The notes under the pieces were generated by a model that saw only the letters and a list, made by a program, of their open reading frames with translations, was not told the origin of the DNA and searched no databases. A stretch of 64,000 bases of DNA from G965277745 sp965277745 (lineage in GTDB: Bacteria; Pseudomonadota; Gammaproteobacteria; Cardiobacteriales; Cardiobacteriaceae), in contig OZ255837.1 of NCBI GenBank assembly GCA_965277745.1, forward strand, positions 1,550,001 through 1,614,000, written 5' to 3'. This document shows, piece after piece, positions 18,295 to 27,654 of the stretch. The stretch's first letter is position 1; the number at the start of each line of letters is the position of its first letter. Position numbers and translations under genes: made by a program.

Positions 18295-19064
18295 GTTTCC
18301 TCCCCCAGGGGGAGAGAAAGAGCGCTCAGTTGCGACAGGTAAGTCTTCGTACGTTCGAACCGCGGTGCCTTGACAAGCTTCGACGGGGGGCCGCTTTCGA
18401 CGATGTGGCCATGTTCCATGAAGATGATTTCATTGGCGGCGGAGTAGGCAAAGCCCATTTCATGGGTGACGACCAGCATGGTCATCCCTGCGGCGGCCAG
18501 TCTGTTCATCACCTCCAGTACTTCTCTGGTGAGTTCCGGGTCGAGCGCGGAAGTCGGTTCGTCAAAGAGCATCACGTCGGGATCCATGGCAAGGGCGCGG
18601 GCGATGGAAACCCTCTGCGCCTGTCCACCGGACAACTCGGCGGGATAGAGATCGGCCTTATCCTCCATGCCGACCTTTCCGAGTTCCGCCATGGCTTTTT
18701 CCGTCGCTTCGGCTTTTTTCATTTTCCTGACTTTGATGAGGGCGATGGCGACGTTTTTCACCGCCGTCAGGTGATCGAAGAGATTGAAATTCTGAAAGAC
18801 CATGCCCATTTTCTGGCGGTACAGATTGATATTTTTTCCGCAGTGGAGGACTTCTTCGCCGTGTAGGAAGATATTTCCGCCATCGGGTATGGTCAACTGG
18901 TTGACGCATCTCAAGAGCGTGCTTTTGCCGGTTCCGCTCGGCCCGATGAAAACTTTCGTCTCCCCCTTTGCGACATCGAAGGAGACCCCTTTGAGTACTT
19001 CGAGCGTTCCATAAGATTTTGAGATATTCTCGACCTTCAGGATAGGCGCACGTTCGCTGTTCAT
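18291..19064 (-). CDS. Polar amino-acid ABC transporter ATP-binding protein
   Basis: 257 residues, HisP/GlnQ-type ATPase. Walker A GPSGTGKSTLLRC is at about 42-54, the Q-loop at FQNFNLFDHLTAV, the signature LSGGQAQRVSIARAL near 143, Walker B VMLFDEPTSALDPEL and the switch His in VVTHEMGFA. The start is the ATG preceded by GGAGGAAG, eight codons inside a longer open frame. It lies 4 bp after the first permease and overlaps the second. Confidence 0.93.
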   Translation of the reverse strand: MNSERAPILKVENISKSYGTLEVLKGVSFDVAKGETKVFIGPSGTGKSTLLRCVNQLTIPDGGNIFLHGEEVLHCGKNINLYRQKMGMVFQNFNLFDHLTAVKNVAIALIKVRKMKKAEATEKAMAELGKVGMEDKADLYPAELSGGQAQRVSIARALAMDPDVMLFDEPTSALDPELTREVLEVMNRLAAAGMTMLVVTHEMGFAYSAANEIIFMEHGHIVESGPPSKLVKAPRFERTKTYLSQLSALSLPLGEET

Positions 19065-19068
19065 CGAA

Positions 19069-19746
19069 TTATCTTCCTCCACCTGCAAAGCCTTTTATTC
19101 TTGTGCGTTTTTCGATCATGTGCAGTAATTGCATGCCGGCGTAGTTGAGCAGGATGAAGATCACGGCACAGGTCAGATAAAGCGGCATCGGTTTATAGGT
19201 ACTGCTGACGAGCAGGCTGCCACGGGTGAGAATTTCCATCACCCCTATGGCATAGGTGACCGCCGAGTCGGTGAGAAGTACCGGGTATTCATTCGACCAG
19301 CCTGGCAGCGCGATTCTCATCGCCTGGGGGATGATGATACTCGTGACCGCCGTTGCCTTGCTCATTCCCAGTGAGCGCGCGGCAAGCATCTGTCCTTCTC
19401 CGAGTGATTGGATCGCGCCGCGCAATATCTGCGACTGGTAAGCGGAACTACGCATCCCCAGTGCGATGACGGCGATCGAGAAGGCGGAAATATCGAGTCC
19501 GAGAAAAGGGAAAAAGCCGAAATAAAACAAAAACAGCAGCACCAGCGTTGGCAATCCCCTGAAAAACCAGACATAGATGGCGATGAGTCTTGCCAGGTAT
19601 TTGTTCCCGTACATCTGTCCGATGGCAAGGGCAAGGCCGATCACGAGCCCTAGGAAAAGGGCTTCAAGGACGAGGCCGAGGGTGACGGGAATCCCCTCAA
19701 GGAGAAAAGGCAGGCTTTTCAGGACAACGGAAATGTTCTCAGACAT
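19069..19746 (-). CDS. Polar amino-acid ABC transporter permease (first)
   Basis: 225 residues with about five helices and an EAA-type loop (LAARSLGMSKATAVTSIIIPQA near residue 125). It is paralogous to the other permease of this locus and presumably forms the heterodimeric channel with it. I chose the ATG at 19746 over a TTG five codons upstream. It follows the binding-protein gene after a long 356-bp gap, so expression may differ from that of the binding protein. Confidence 0.87.
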   Translation of the reverse strand: MSENISVVLKSLPFLLEGIPVTLGLVLEALFLGLVIGLALAIGQMYGNKYLARLIAIYVWFFRGLPTLVLLFLFYFGFFPFLGLDISAFSIAVIALGMRSSAYQSQILRGAIQSLGEGQMLAARSLGMSKATAVTSIIIPQAMRIALPGWSNEYPVLLTDSAVTYAIGVMEILTRGSLLVSSTYKPMPLYLTCAVIFILLNYAGMQLLHMIEKRTRIKGFAGGGR

Positions 19747-20102
19747 GCCGACATTCCGCAAAGGCGTATCTCTTGTTGCGAACCGTTCTGTGGTGGATTT
19801 TGTTCTTCATGGTGGCCAGGAAGTTTCCCTTTTAAACGCCGCTTTTTTTGTAGAGAACCTTGTTCAAGAGCGCAGGCTCAAGGCGAAGACTTACCGCACC
19901 GCAACAGGCGGAAATCGCGCTTTGAACGTGTCGAAAGACGCTCCCGTGGAATAAGTGACCGGAGCAAGGTTTTCGTTTCTTTTTCCTGCGCAGGTCATGG
20001 GCAAGGATCGCGACGCTTGCGATAGTCTTTCGCCGCGACGCCTGTGCGCCGATCCGGCAATCCCTTAGCCTTGCCTCGGCAAACCCGCCGTTTATTTGCA
20101 TT
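19747..20102. other. Gap between binding-protein and permease genes
   Basis: 356 bases with no supported gene. The half next to the binding-protein stop is GC-rich with several short inverted repeats (around GCCGGATCGGC near 20050), which could act as a processing or attenuation structure letting more binding protein than permease be made. There is no clear T-run terminator. Inference only. Confidence 0.35.
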
Positions 20103-20843
20103 TCACATATTGTATTTGTCTTTGAGCGCCTGCCATTTGGGCGCTTTCATCAGCATTTCGAGGCCGCGGTTGATCTTGTTCATTAGGGCTTTGTCTTCTT
20201 TCCGCATTGCCACCGCGTAATCTTCGCCGGTGCTGAGGGTACCGATGATCTTCATCGCTTTTCCCTGGATCGCCTTTTCGACTATGATGTCGTCGAACAT
20301 GACCGCCTCGATTCTTCCGTTTTCCAGGTCTTTGAGGGCAAGTGGAAAATTATCGTAGAGCTTCAAGTTGTCACGGCTCAGCATCCCTTTCTTGACCAGA
20401 TTGTCCTCCAGCCATATCGCCGCCGAACTTCCTCTTTGGGTGCCGATTTTCCTTTTGCCGACGAGCGCGTCTATCACGTTGAGATCCTCATCGCGCCTGA
20501 CGCAAACCGCCTGGTTCACCTGCCAGTAGACGTCGGAAAAGGCCACCACTTTTTCTCTCTCCGGAGAAGCGGTCATTCCCGAGTAGATCAAGTCTATCTT
20601 TTTGGCGAGAAGGGCGGGGATGATGCCATCCCAAGCGATCGGTTTGATTTCGACTTCAAAGCCCATTTGTTCGGCTATCCATCGCATGGATTCCACATCG
20701 AAGCCGGTGGCCTTGCCGTCCTCACCGATGAAAGAGTAAGGGGAATAGTCTCCATCGATGCCGACCACGACTTTTTCCGCCGCCCTTGCCGAACCGCCAA
20801 GGATAAGGCCCACGAGGAGCAAGTACCGCAGTAAAGTTTTCAT
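20103..20843 (-). CDS. Periplasmic polar amino-acid-binding protein
   Basis: 246 residues, family 3 solute-binding protein. The signal peptide covers about residues 1-21 (ending ARAAEK). Typical segments are VGIDGDYSPYSFI, GKATGFDVESM, GFEVEIKPIAWDGIIPALLAKKIDLIYSGM and the hinge region KRKIGTQRGSSAA. It lies upstream of its permease and ATPase genes on the minus strand and about 270 bp after hutU. Histidine uptake is a reasonable guess from context; the specificity is not readable. Confidence 0.88.
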   Translation of the reverse strand: MKTLLRYLLLVGLILGGSARAAEKVVVGIDGDYSPYSFIGEDGKATGFDVESMRWIAEQMGFEVEIKPIAWDGIIPALLAKKIDLIYSGMTASPEREKVVAFSDVYWQVNQAVCVRRDEDLNVIDALVGKRKIGTQRGSSAAIWLEDNLVKKGMLSRDNLKLYDNFPLALKDLENGRIEAVMFDDIIVEKAIQGKAMKIIGTLSTGEDYAVAMRKEDKALMNKINRGLEMLMKAPKWQALKDKYNM

Positions 20844-21112
20844 CTCTTATGATCCTCTATATCCATTCACTTCATCATACTAAAATAATTTCTTACCCGA
20901 TAAAATTAAGATCATGAAATGATTGCATGTATTCGTGAGATATAGAGCCTGTTTCGATAGAGAGAAGACGATCAGATACCATGACCGCATTTTCCTGCGT
21001 CCGCTTTGCCCTATCGGAAGGCGATGACTTTCCCGCCACGTTTTCCGCCCGCTGTCGAGGTGAATGCGGCGCGGCGAGCGATGATCGGGCGGGAATATTG
21101 TCGATTTTCCTC

Positions 21113-22789
21113 TTACCCGCCGAGAATGGCGGGCAGATCGAGTCCGTGTTCGCGTGCGCAGTCGAGCGCAATCTCGTATCCGGCGTCGGCATGACGCATG
21201 ACGCCGGTTGCCGGATCGTTCCAGAGAACGCGTTCGATTCTGCGCGCGGCCTCTTCCGTGCCGTCACAGCAAATCACCACCCCGGCATGCTGTGAGAAGC
21301 CCATTCCGACGCCTCCGCCATGATGGAAAGAGACCCAGGTGGCCCCCGAGGCGCAATTGAGCAGGGCATTTAGAAGCGGCCAGTCACTGACCGCGTCCGA
21401 ACCGTCTTTCATCGCTTCGGTTTCGCGGTTCGGACTCGCCACCGAACCGCTATCGAGATGGTCGCGACCGATCACCACCGGCGCTTTCAGTTCGCCCTTG
21501 CGCACCATTTCGTTGAAAGCCAGCCCGAGGCGATGACGCTGTCCGAGACCGAGCCAACAGATACGCGCCGGCAGGCCCTGGAAGGCAATGCGCCTCTCGG
21601 CCATATCAAGCCAGTTGTGCAGATGCTCGTCATCGGGGATCAGTTCCTTGACTTTGCGGTCGGTTTTATAGATGTCCTGCGGATCGCCCGAAAGCGCCGC
21701 CCAGCGGAACGGCCCGATGCCCCGGCAGAACAGGGGACGGATATAGGCCGGAACGAAGCCGGGAAAGGAAAAGGCTTTCCAGAGCCCCTCTTCCTTGGCG
21801 ATCTGGCGGATATTGTTGCCGTAATCGACCGTTGGAACGCCCATCTCGTGGAAGGCGATCATCGCTTCGACCTGTGCTTTTATCGAGGTGCGGGCGGCTT
21901 TTTCGACCGCTTCGGGATCGCTTTCCTGTTTCGCGCGCCATTCGGCCATGCTCCAGTTGCGCGGGAGATAACCGTGCAGCGGGTCGTGCGCGGAGGTTTG
22001 GTCGGTGACGAGGTCCGCACGCACGCCGCGCTTGACCAGTTCGGGGAAGACATCGGCCGCGTTGGCGATCAGGGCGACGGATTTGGCTTCGCCCGCTTGG
22101 GTCGAGCGATCAATACTCTCCAGGGCTTTATCCAGCGAGTGGGTTTTTTCATCGACATACCGGGTCTTAAGACGGAAATCCGCCCGACTTTCATCGCACT
22201 CGACCACCAGGCAACAGGCGCCGGCCATCACCGCGGCCAGCGGTTGGGCGCCGCCCATCCCGCCCAGGCCGGCGGTCAGTATCCAGCGACCGTTCAGATT
22301 GCCGTCATAATGCCGGCGCCCGGCCTCGCAAAAAGTTTCGTAGGTGCCCTGAACGATGCCTTGCGAGCCGATGTAAATCCAGGAACCGGCTGTCATTTGC
22401 CCGAACATCATCAAGCCTTTTCTATCGAGTTCGTTGAAGTGTGCCCAGTTCGCCCAGTGCGGCACCAAGTTTGAATTGGCGATCAGAACGCGCGGCGCGT
22501 CCTTGTGGGTTTTGAAAACGCCGACCGGCTTTCCCGACTGGATCAGCAGGGTTTCGTCGTCAGCCAGTCTTTTCAGGGTGGCGACGATCAGGTCGAAATC
22601 TTTCCAGGTACGGGCCGCGCGGCCGATGCCACCATAGACCACCAGTTCATGCGGGTTTTCTCCCACCTGCGGAGACAAGTTGTTCATCAACATGCGCAGC
22701 GGTGCTTCGGTCAGCCAGCTTTTCGCCGAAATCTCGTTTCCGGTTGCGGGATGGATATCTTGCGGGTTGTAACGCGGGTTGTCGTTCAT
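21113..22789 (-). CDS. hutU: Urocanate hydratase HutU
   Basis: 558 residues, full length for the family. It converts urocanate to imidazolonepropionate, the second step of histidine breakdown, using tightly bound NAD+. Conserved stretches include ELVVYGGIGRAARTW near residue 45, the NAD-binding GLGGMGGAQPLAAVMAGA near 170, DQTSAHDPLHGY near 270 and VSFHHGGGVGMGFSQHAG near 490. The start overlaps the hutG stop by 4 bp (ATGA). Last gene of the hut block; 269 bp of unassigned sequence separate it from the ABC transporter. Confidence 0.97.
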   Translation of the reverse strand: MNDNPRYNPQDIHPATGNEISAKSWLTEAPLRMLMNNLSPQVGENPHELVVYGGIGRAARTWKDFDLIVATLKRLADDETLLIQSGKPVGVFKTHKDAPRVLIANSNLVPHWANWAHFNELDRKGLMMFGQMTAGSWIYIGSQGIVQGTYETFCEAGRRHYDGNLNGRWILTAGLGGMGGAQPLAAVMAGACCLVVECDESRADFRLKTRYVDEKTHSLDKALESIDRSTQAGEAKSVALIANAADVFPELVKRGVRADLVTDQTSAHDPLHGYLPRNWSMAEWRAKQESDPEAVEKAARTSIKAQVEAMIAFHEMGVPTVDYGNNIRQIAKEEGLWKAFSFPGFVPAYIRPLFCRGIGPFRWAALSGDPQDIYKTDRKVKELIPDDEHLHNWLDMAERRIAFQGLPARICWLGLGQRHRLGLAFNEMVRKGELKAPVVIGRDHLDSGSVASPNRETEAMKDGSDAVSDWPLLNALLNCASGATWVSFHHGGGVGMGFSQHAGVVICCDGTEEAARRIERVLWNDPATGVMRHADAGYEIALDCAREHGLDLPAILGG

Positions 22790-23586
22790 CGTTTACTCCT
22801 CAGTTGTACGGTCAGTTCGACCAGTTTTTCGAGAATCGAAGTTAGCTGCGCGCGTAGGCGCGCGGCGCGGTTTTCATCATAAAGCCAAGGCGCTTCCTCG
22901 GCACGTAGATAGGTCGATTGCGCGAGTTCCATCTGGATGGCGTGCCGACCGATCCCGGGTTTTCCGTAATGGCGGACGCAGAAGCCGCCTTTGAAACGAC
23001 CGTTGACCACGCTGCTGTATCCTGTGGCCGCGGCACAGATTTCACAGGTCGCTTCTTCGATGGCGGGCGCGCAGGTCGTGCCCAGGTTGGTGCCGATATT
23101 AAAATCCGGTAGCGTCCCTGCGAAGAGAAAGGGAATCCGGGAGCGGATCGAATGGCAATCGTAGAGCAGGGCGACGCCATGGCGCGCCCGCACGCGATCG
23201 AGCTCGGCGGCGAGCGCCACGTGATAGGGTGTGTGAAAAGCCGCCTTGAGATGTTCGATCTCGGCTTCATTCGGGGGGTGCGTCCAGATATTCTCACCGT
23301 CGAAGTCGGTCAGTGGCACGAGGGTGGTGGTGTTCTGTCCAGGATACAGACTCGACCCCGACGGATCGCGGTTGGCGTCGATCACATAGCGATGAAATGT
23401 CGCGCGCACCGTGGTAAGACCGTCCAGCAACCCATCATACAGAGTGTGGACATGCCAGTCGGTGTCGCCCAAGGCGCGCCCGCGCTCGTTCAGTCGCGAG
23501 TAAATCTCGTTGGGCAGGTAGGTGCCGCTATGGGGCAGGCCGAGGACAATCGGCGCGTTGCCACGGTGAATTTCCACAGGATTCAT
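22786..23586 (-). CDS. hutG: N-formylglutamate deformylase HutG
   Basis: 266 residues. It hydrolyses N-formylglutamate to glutamate and formate, the final step of the five-enzyme Hut route. The N-terminal metal-site segment VLGLPHSGTYLP and the later YVIDANRDPSG and LLYDCHSIRS fit the zinc-amidohydrolase (FGase) family. Presence of HutG together with HutF shows this organism uses the deiminase/deformylase branch rather than direct formiminoglutamase. It overlaps hutU and the upstream binding-protein gene by 4 bp each. Confidence 0.94.
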   Translation of the reverse strand: MNPVEIHRGNAPIVLGLPHSGTYLPNEIYSRLNERGRALGDTDWHVHTLYDGLLDGLTTVRATFHRYVIDANRDPSGSSLYPGQNTTTLVPLTDFDGENIWTHPPNEAEIEHLKAAFHTPYHVALAAELDRVRARHGVALLYDCHSIRSRIPFLFAGTLPDFNIGTNLGTTCAPAIEEATCEICAAATGYSSVVNGRFKGGFCVRHYGKPGIGRHAIQMELAQSTYLRAEEAPWLYDENRAARLRAQLTSILEKLVELTVQLRSKR

Positions 23587-24666
23587 GGGCTGTCGTTCTC
23601 GCGATCGGGAGAATGGGCTTTAAAGAAGGCGCGAATGGCAGCGAAATCGCGCTGCATCGGGCGATCGTCGCGATAGGGCGGAATGGTCTTGCGAATATCG
23701 CCATGAATCTTGCCGGTAGCGGCCACGGCGCTTCCGCGATGAAAGTCATATAAGCAAGATAGCCATTTACCTCGGACAAGGGGAAAGTCGCTTTTTCCAG
23801 TACGGTGATGAGTTGCGGCGCTTTTGCGGCAAAGGCGCTCGACACGCCATAGGCGACATCGGGGAAGGGGAAGGCACAGCCCTGTTCGCGCTTGCCGTCG
23901 GGTTTCGCGAGCGCCTCCCAGCAGGCGTCGCTGTAGGGCGTCTTTTCCAGTTGGACGAGATTGAACCTGGCTATCATCGAGGTGGGCTGCCAGTAATAGA
24001 ACAGGATCGGTTCGCCTGTAGATAGGCCGACTTGATTGCCGTGTCGAGTGCGCTGCCGGTAACCGGACGAAAGTTCACGTAATGCTTGTCCAGCTTGTAC
24101 GCTTCGAGTTTCGCTGAATTCATTCTTTCGCATGTCCATCCCGACGGACAATTGAGGAAACGTCCTTTCGACGGCTTCTCCGGGTCGCTGAAAAAGGCGA
24201 CGATTTTCGCTTCGGAAAGCTGCGAAACGCTTTTCAACTCGGGGAACATCGCTGCGATGCCGCGTTTTTCATCGCTGTTGATGACGTAATCGGGGACGAA
24301 ACAGCCTTCGCTGGTTCCGAAAAAGGTCGCGCCGATCGTTTTCACTTTGCCCCGATCGACCGCCTTGTTCCAGATATCGCTACGGCCCAACCATTCTTCG
24401 GCAAAAATTTGGATATCATCGTTGGCGGTTGCCTGTTCGAGCGTAATCAAGTTGCCGGGAATCGCGTCCACTCGGCAATCATAGCCCTTGCTGAAGATTT
24501 TCATCATCACCTGGGTGATGAAGGCACCGCTTTCCCAGCTGATCTCGGCGAATTTCACCGTGTTGCCGGCGCCACAATAAGATGATGTGTTTGCCTGTGT
24601 TGTTAACGCCGTCAAGCTCAGGAGCGCCGCAAAGAAGATATGTCTGGTCATCCGCGTCAAAACCAT
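23583..24666 (-). pseudogene. ProX/OpuAC-type binding protein (HutX-like), two frameshifts
   Basis: Signal peptide (ending TTQANTS) and a glycine-betaine-type substrate-binding domain: VKFAEISWESGAFITQVMMKIF, EEWLGRSD, and NCPSGWTCERMN. The first frame breaks near 24015 (CAGGCG where CAGGGCG would restore it), jumping to a frame reading GEPILFYYWQPT. A second break near 23743 (TTT versus TTTT) leads into HRGSAVATAGKIHGDIRK, ending exactly in the ATGA overlap with hutG. The position inside the hut operon matches hutX of hutXWV-type histidine transporters, but no hutW/hutV is here. Both lesions are single-base homopolymer changes. The start follows GGAGG. Confidence 0.78.
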
Positions 24667-24761
24667 GAGTTATCCTCCATTTTCGTTTTGCGCCTTATTG
24701 CGCGGGTTTTGCCGCAACGTCTTTTCGATCTTGATCAGGCGCGACGGGCAAAAGGTCGGTG

Positions 24762-26303
24762 TCAGCCATTGCCGGTAACGACAAAACCGGCGCCTTTCGC
24801 CGTTTCGAGCAGGGTTCCGTTCGCGACCATCGCCGCAGCCTTGGCGATGTCCGGCGCCATATAGCGGTCTTTGTCCAGGGGGGCGATGTCGCGGCGGAGA
24901 TCGGCGAGAACGTCCTGCAAAACGCGGCTTGTTTTCAGCGGCGCGCGGCATTCGACACCCTGCGCGGCAGAGAGCGCTTCAATGCCCAGGATATAGGCCA
25001 GGTTGGCGTTCATTTTGGCAAGACGCACGGCGCCATGGGCGCTCATCGACACATGGTCTTCCTGATTGGCGCTCGTCGGCGTGCTGTCGGTCGAGCATGG
25101 GGTGGCCAGGTGTTTGTTCTCGCTCATCAGCGCCGCGCTCGTGATTTCGGCACTCATCAAACCGGAATTGAGCCCCGGTGCCGGAGTCAAAAACGGCGGC
25201 AGCCCATGCGAGAGGGCCGGATCGACCAAGAGTGCCACGCGCCGCTGGGCGATCGCGCCGATTTCGGCGACAGCGAGGGCGATCTGATCGGCGGCGAAGG
25301 CGACCGGTTCCCCATGGAAGTTCCCCCCCGAAACGATGCGGCCTTCTTCTTTGAGCACCAATGGATTGTCGGTCACCGCATTGGCTTCGATGCGCAGCGT
25401 TTTACCGGCGAAGCCGAGCATATCGATGGCCGCGCCGGTCACCTGTGGCTGACAACGAATGCAATAGGGGTCTTGAACACGGGTGTCGCCTTGGCGGTGG
25501 TGTTCGCGGATTTGCGAACCGCGAAGCAGTGCGCGCATCGCGCGCGCCACGTGGATCTGGCCCGGATGACCGCGCAGGATATGAATTTCATCGCTAAGCG
25601 GCGCGGTGGATCCCATGATCGCGTCGGTTGTGAGCGAGGCGGTCACGATCGAGTTTGCCGCGTTACGCGAGGCCATGAACAGGCCGGCGAGGGCGTTCGC
25701 GGTCGAGAACTGTGTGCCATTGATCAGGGCCAGACCTTCTTTCGCGGCCAGAACGATCGGCTTCAACCCCGCCTTTTTCAGGGCTTCGGCGCCAGGCAGG
25801 GTTTTCTCTTCGTAGCACGCTTCACCTTCACCGATCATCACCGCCGTCATATGGGCGAGCGGCGCGAGATCGCCGGAGGCGCCGGCCGATCCTTGCGCCG
25901 GTACAACCGGAGTAACCTCGCGGTTCAGCATGTCCTCGATCAAGGCGATGATGCTTACGCGCACGCCGGAGGCGCCGCGACCAAGCGACAGGAGTTTCAA
26001 GGCCATCATCAAACGCACGGTGGCGCGATCCGTCGCCGCGCCGACGCAGCAGCAGTGGCTCAAGATCAGGTTGCGTTGCAGGATTTCGTTATCCTTCGCG
26101 GCGATTCGCACCGAAGCGAGCTTGCCGAAACCGGTGTTCACGCCGTAAACCGCTTGTTCTCCCCGGGCGGCTTCGCGCACGATTCCGGCCGCCGCCTCGA
26201 CGCCGCTCTTCGCGGAGGGCGCAAGTACCACTTTTGTGCGGTCGCGCCAGATAGCTTCGAGGTCGCCAAGTGTTGTCGATCCGGGGACAAGGGTGACGGT
26301 CAT
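24762..26303 (-). CDS. hutH: Histidine ammonia-lyase HutH
   Basis: 513 residues. It removes ammonia from histidine to give urocanate, the first step of the pathway. The Ala-Ser-Gly triad that cyclises to the MIO cofactor is seen in GSAGASGDLAPLAH near residue 143. YGVNTGFGKLASV, INGTQFSTA, RIEANAVTDNPLV and DSTPTSANQEDHVSM are also typical. I chose the ATG at 26303, which overlaps the hutI TGA by one base; a GTG one codon earlier is the alternative. 95 bp separate it from the binding-protein pseudogene downstream. Confidence 0.96.
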   Translation of the reverse strand: MTVTLVPGSTTLGDLEAIWRDRTKVVLAPSAKSGVEAAAGIVREAARGEQAVYGVNTGFGKLASVRIAAKDNEILQRNLILSHCCCVGAATDRATVRLMMALKLLSLGRGASGVRVSIIALIEDMLNREVTPVVPAQGSAGASGDLAPLAHMTAVMIGEGEACYEEKTLPGAEALKKAGLKPIVLAAKEGLALINGTQFSTANALAGLFMASRNAANSIVTASLTTDAIMGSTAPLSDEIHILRGHPGQIHVARAMRALLRGSQIREHHRQGDTRVQDPYCIRCQPQVTGAAIDMLGFAGKTLRIEANAVTDNPLVLKEEGRIVSGGNFHGEPVAFAADQIALAVAEIGAIAQRRVALLVDPALSHGLPPFLTPAPGLNSGLMSAEITSAALMSENKHLATPCSTDSTPTSANQEDHVSMSAHGAVRLAKMNANLAYILGIEALSAAQGVECRAPLKTSRVLQDVLADLRRDIAPLDKDRYMAPDIAKAAAMVANGTLLETAKGAGFVVTGNG

Positions 26304-27556
26304 CACCCAGCCTCGGAGATGGCAGTCGGCGTCGGTGAGCGCTTTGGCGGTCTCGATTGCGTGCTTCTTTCGCCGCCAAAAATACGTTCGAACAGCGGGT
26401 TGAAGCCGATGCGGTAAGAAAGTTCCGCCGGGTGCCTGGCGTTCCAGATCGCCAGATCGGCGCGCAGGCCTGGCCTGATCCGCCCGGTGTCGTCAAGACC
26501 GAGTGCGCGGGCGGCGTGCGCCGTCACGCCGGCAAGCGCTTCTTCAGGGGTGAGACGGAACAGGGTGCAGGCCATGTTCATGGTCAGCAGGATCGATGCC
26601 AGCGGCGATGTCCCCGGATTGCAATCGCTTGCCACCGCCATCGCCACGCCGTGTTTGCGGAAATGCTCGACCGGCGGTTTTCGCGTTTCGTGGAGGGTGT
26701 AGAACGCGCCGGGCAGAAGCACCGCGACCGAGCCGGATTCGGCCATTGCAAGGACGTCTTGTTCATCGGCATATTCGAGATGATCGACCGACAGGGCGCC
26801 GTGTCGAGCGGCCAGTCGCGCGCCGCCGCTATTGGAAAGCTGTTCGGCATGGAGTTTGACCGCAATGCCGAGCGCCCCGGCCGTGTCGAACACGCGCTCG
26901 ATGCGGGCGGTGTCGAAGGCGATGCCTTCGCAAAACCCATCGACCGCGTCGACGAGCCCCTCGGCATGCGCCGCACGCAGCGCCGGGAGGCAGACTGCTT
27001 CCAGGTAGGTATCGGGCTCGTCTTTATATTCGATCGGCAGCGTGTGGGCGCCGAGAAAGGTGGTTTTGATCCTGACGGGGCGATGCTTTCCGATAAGACG
27101 GGCGGCGCGCAGCATGTTCAGTTCCGTCTCGTGATCCAGGCCGTAACCGGATTTGATCTCGAGCAGAGAAACGCCCTCGGCGATCAGCGCGTCCACCCGC
27201 GGCAGCGCGGTTTTCATCAGTGTTTCGACATCGCTTCCGCGTGTCGCTTCGACGGTCGCCATGATGCCGCCGCCGGCGCGGGCGATTGCTTCGTAGTCCG
27301 CCCCTTGCAGGCGCATTTCGAATTCGGCGGCGCGGTCTCCGCCATGCACCAGATGGGTATGACAATCGATCGGCGCCGGGGTGATCAGCCGCCCCTCGAG
27401 ATCGCGGGCGGGACGCCCCCGATAGTCGGCGGGAATGTCATCGTCCTCGCCTGACCAGGCAATCAAACCGTCCTCGATCACCATTGCTCCGCGATCGATC
27501 AAACCGTAGCGGCTTTTCTCGTCGATGGTGACAATTCTCGCGTTTCTCATCAGCAT
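26303..27556 (-). CDS. hutI: Imidazolonepropionase HutI
   Basis: 417 residues, amidohydrolase fold. It opens imidazolonepropionate to N-formimino-glutamate, the third step. The metal-binding DCHTHLVHGGDRAAEFEMRL is at about 65-84. LEIKSGYGLDHETELNML, FLGAHTLP, VKLHAEQLSNSGG and VASDCNPGTSP follow the family. The C-terminus carries about 15 extra low-complexity residues (STQSRPPKRSPTPT). First gene of the leftward hut operon, transcribed from the promoter region shared with hutF. Confidence 0.95.
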   Translation of the reverse strand: MLMRNARIVTIDEKSRYGLIDRGAMVIEDGLIAWSGEDDDIPADYRGRPARDLEGRLITPAPIDCHTHLVHGGDRAAEFEMRLQGADYEAIARAGGGIMATVEATRGSDVETLMKTALPRVDALIAEGVSLLEIKSGYGLDHETELNMLRAARLIGKHRPVRIKTTFLGAHTLPIEYKDEPDTYLEAVCLPALRAAHAEGLVDAVDGFCEGIAFDTARIERVFDTAGALGIAVKLHAEQLSNSGGARLAARHGALSVDHLEYADEQDVLAMAESGSVAVLLPGAFYTLHETRKPPVEHFRKHGVAMAVASDCNPGTSPLASILLTMNMACTLFRLTPEEALAGVTAHAARALGLDDTGRIRPGLRADLAIWNARHPAELSYRIGFNPLFERIFGGERSTQSRPPKRSPTPTAISEAG

Positions 27557-27595
27557 GATGTGGCATCGGCAGTTTGAATAAATAAATTAGTTTTT

Positions 27596-27639
27596 CCTCT
27601 ATAGAGGGTATAGTATGTTTGCATATAACAAGTTGTCAA
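27596..27639 (-). promoter_or_regulatory. hutI promoter with palindromic operator
   Basis: On the minus strand a perfect -35 box TTGACA (27634-27639) is followed after 18 bases by TACTAT (27610-27615) as a -10 box. Immediately downstream, at the expected transcription start, is the perfect 12-bp palindrome CCTCTATAGAGG (27596-27607). The layout fits a repressor blocking hutI transcription; the divergent hutF start is only 15 bp beyond the -35 box. HutC-type regulators act on hut operons elsewhere, but no hutC gene is in this window. Confidence 0.6.
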
Positions 27640-27654
27640 GATGATGTATAGGCG

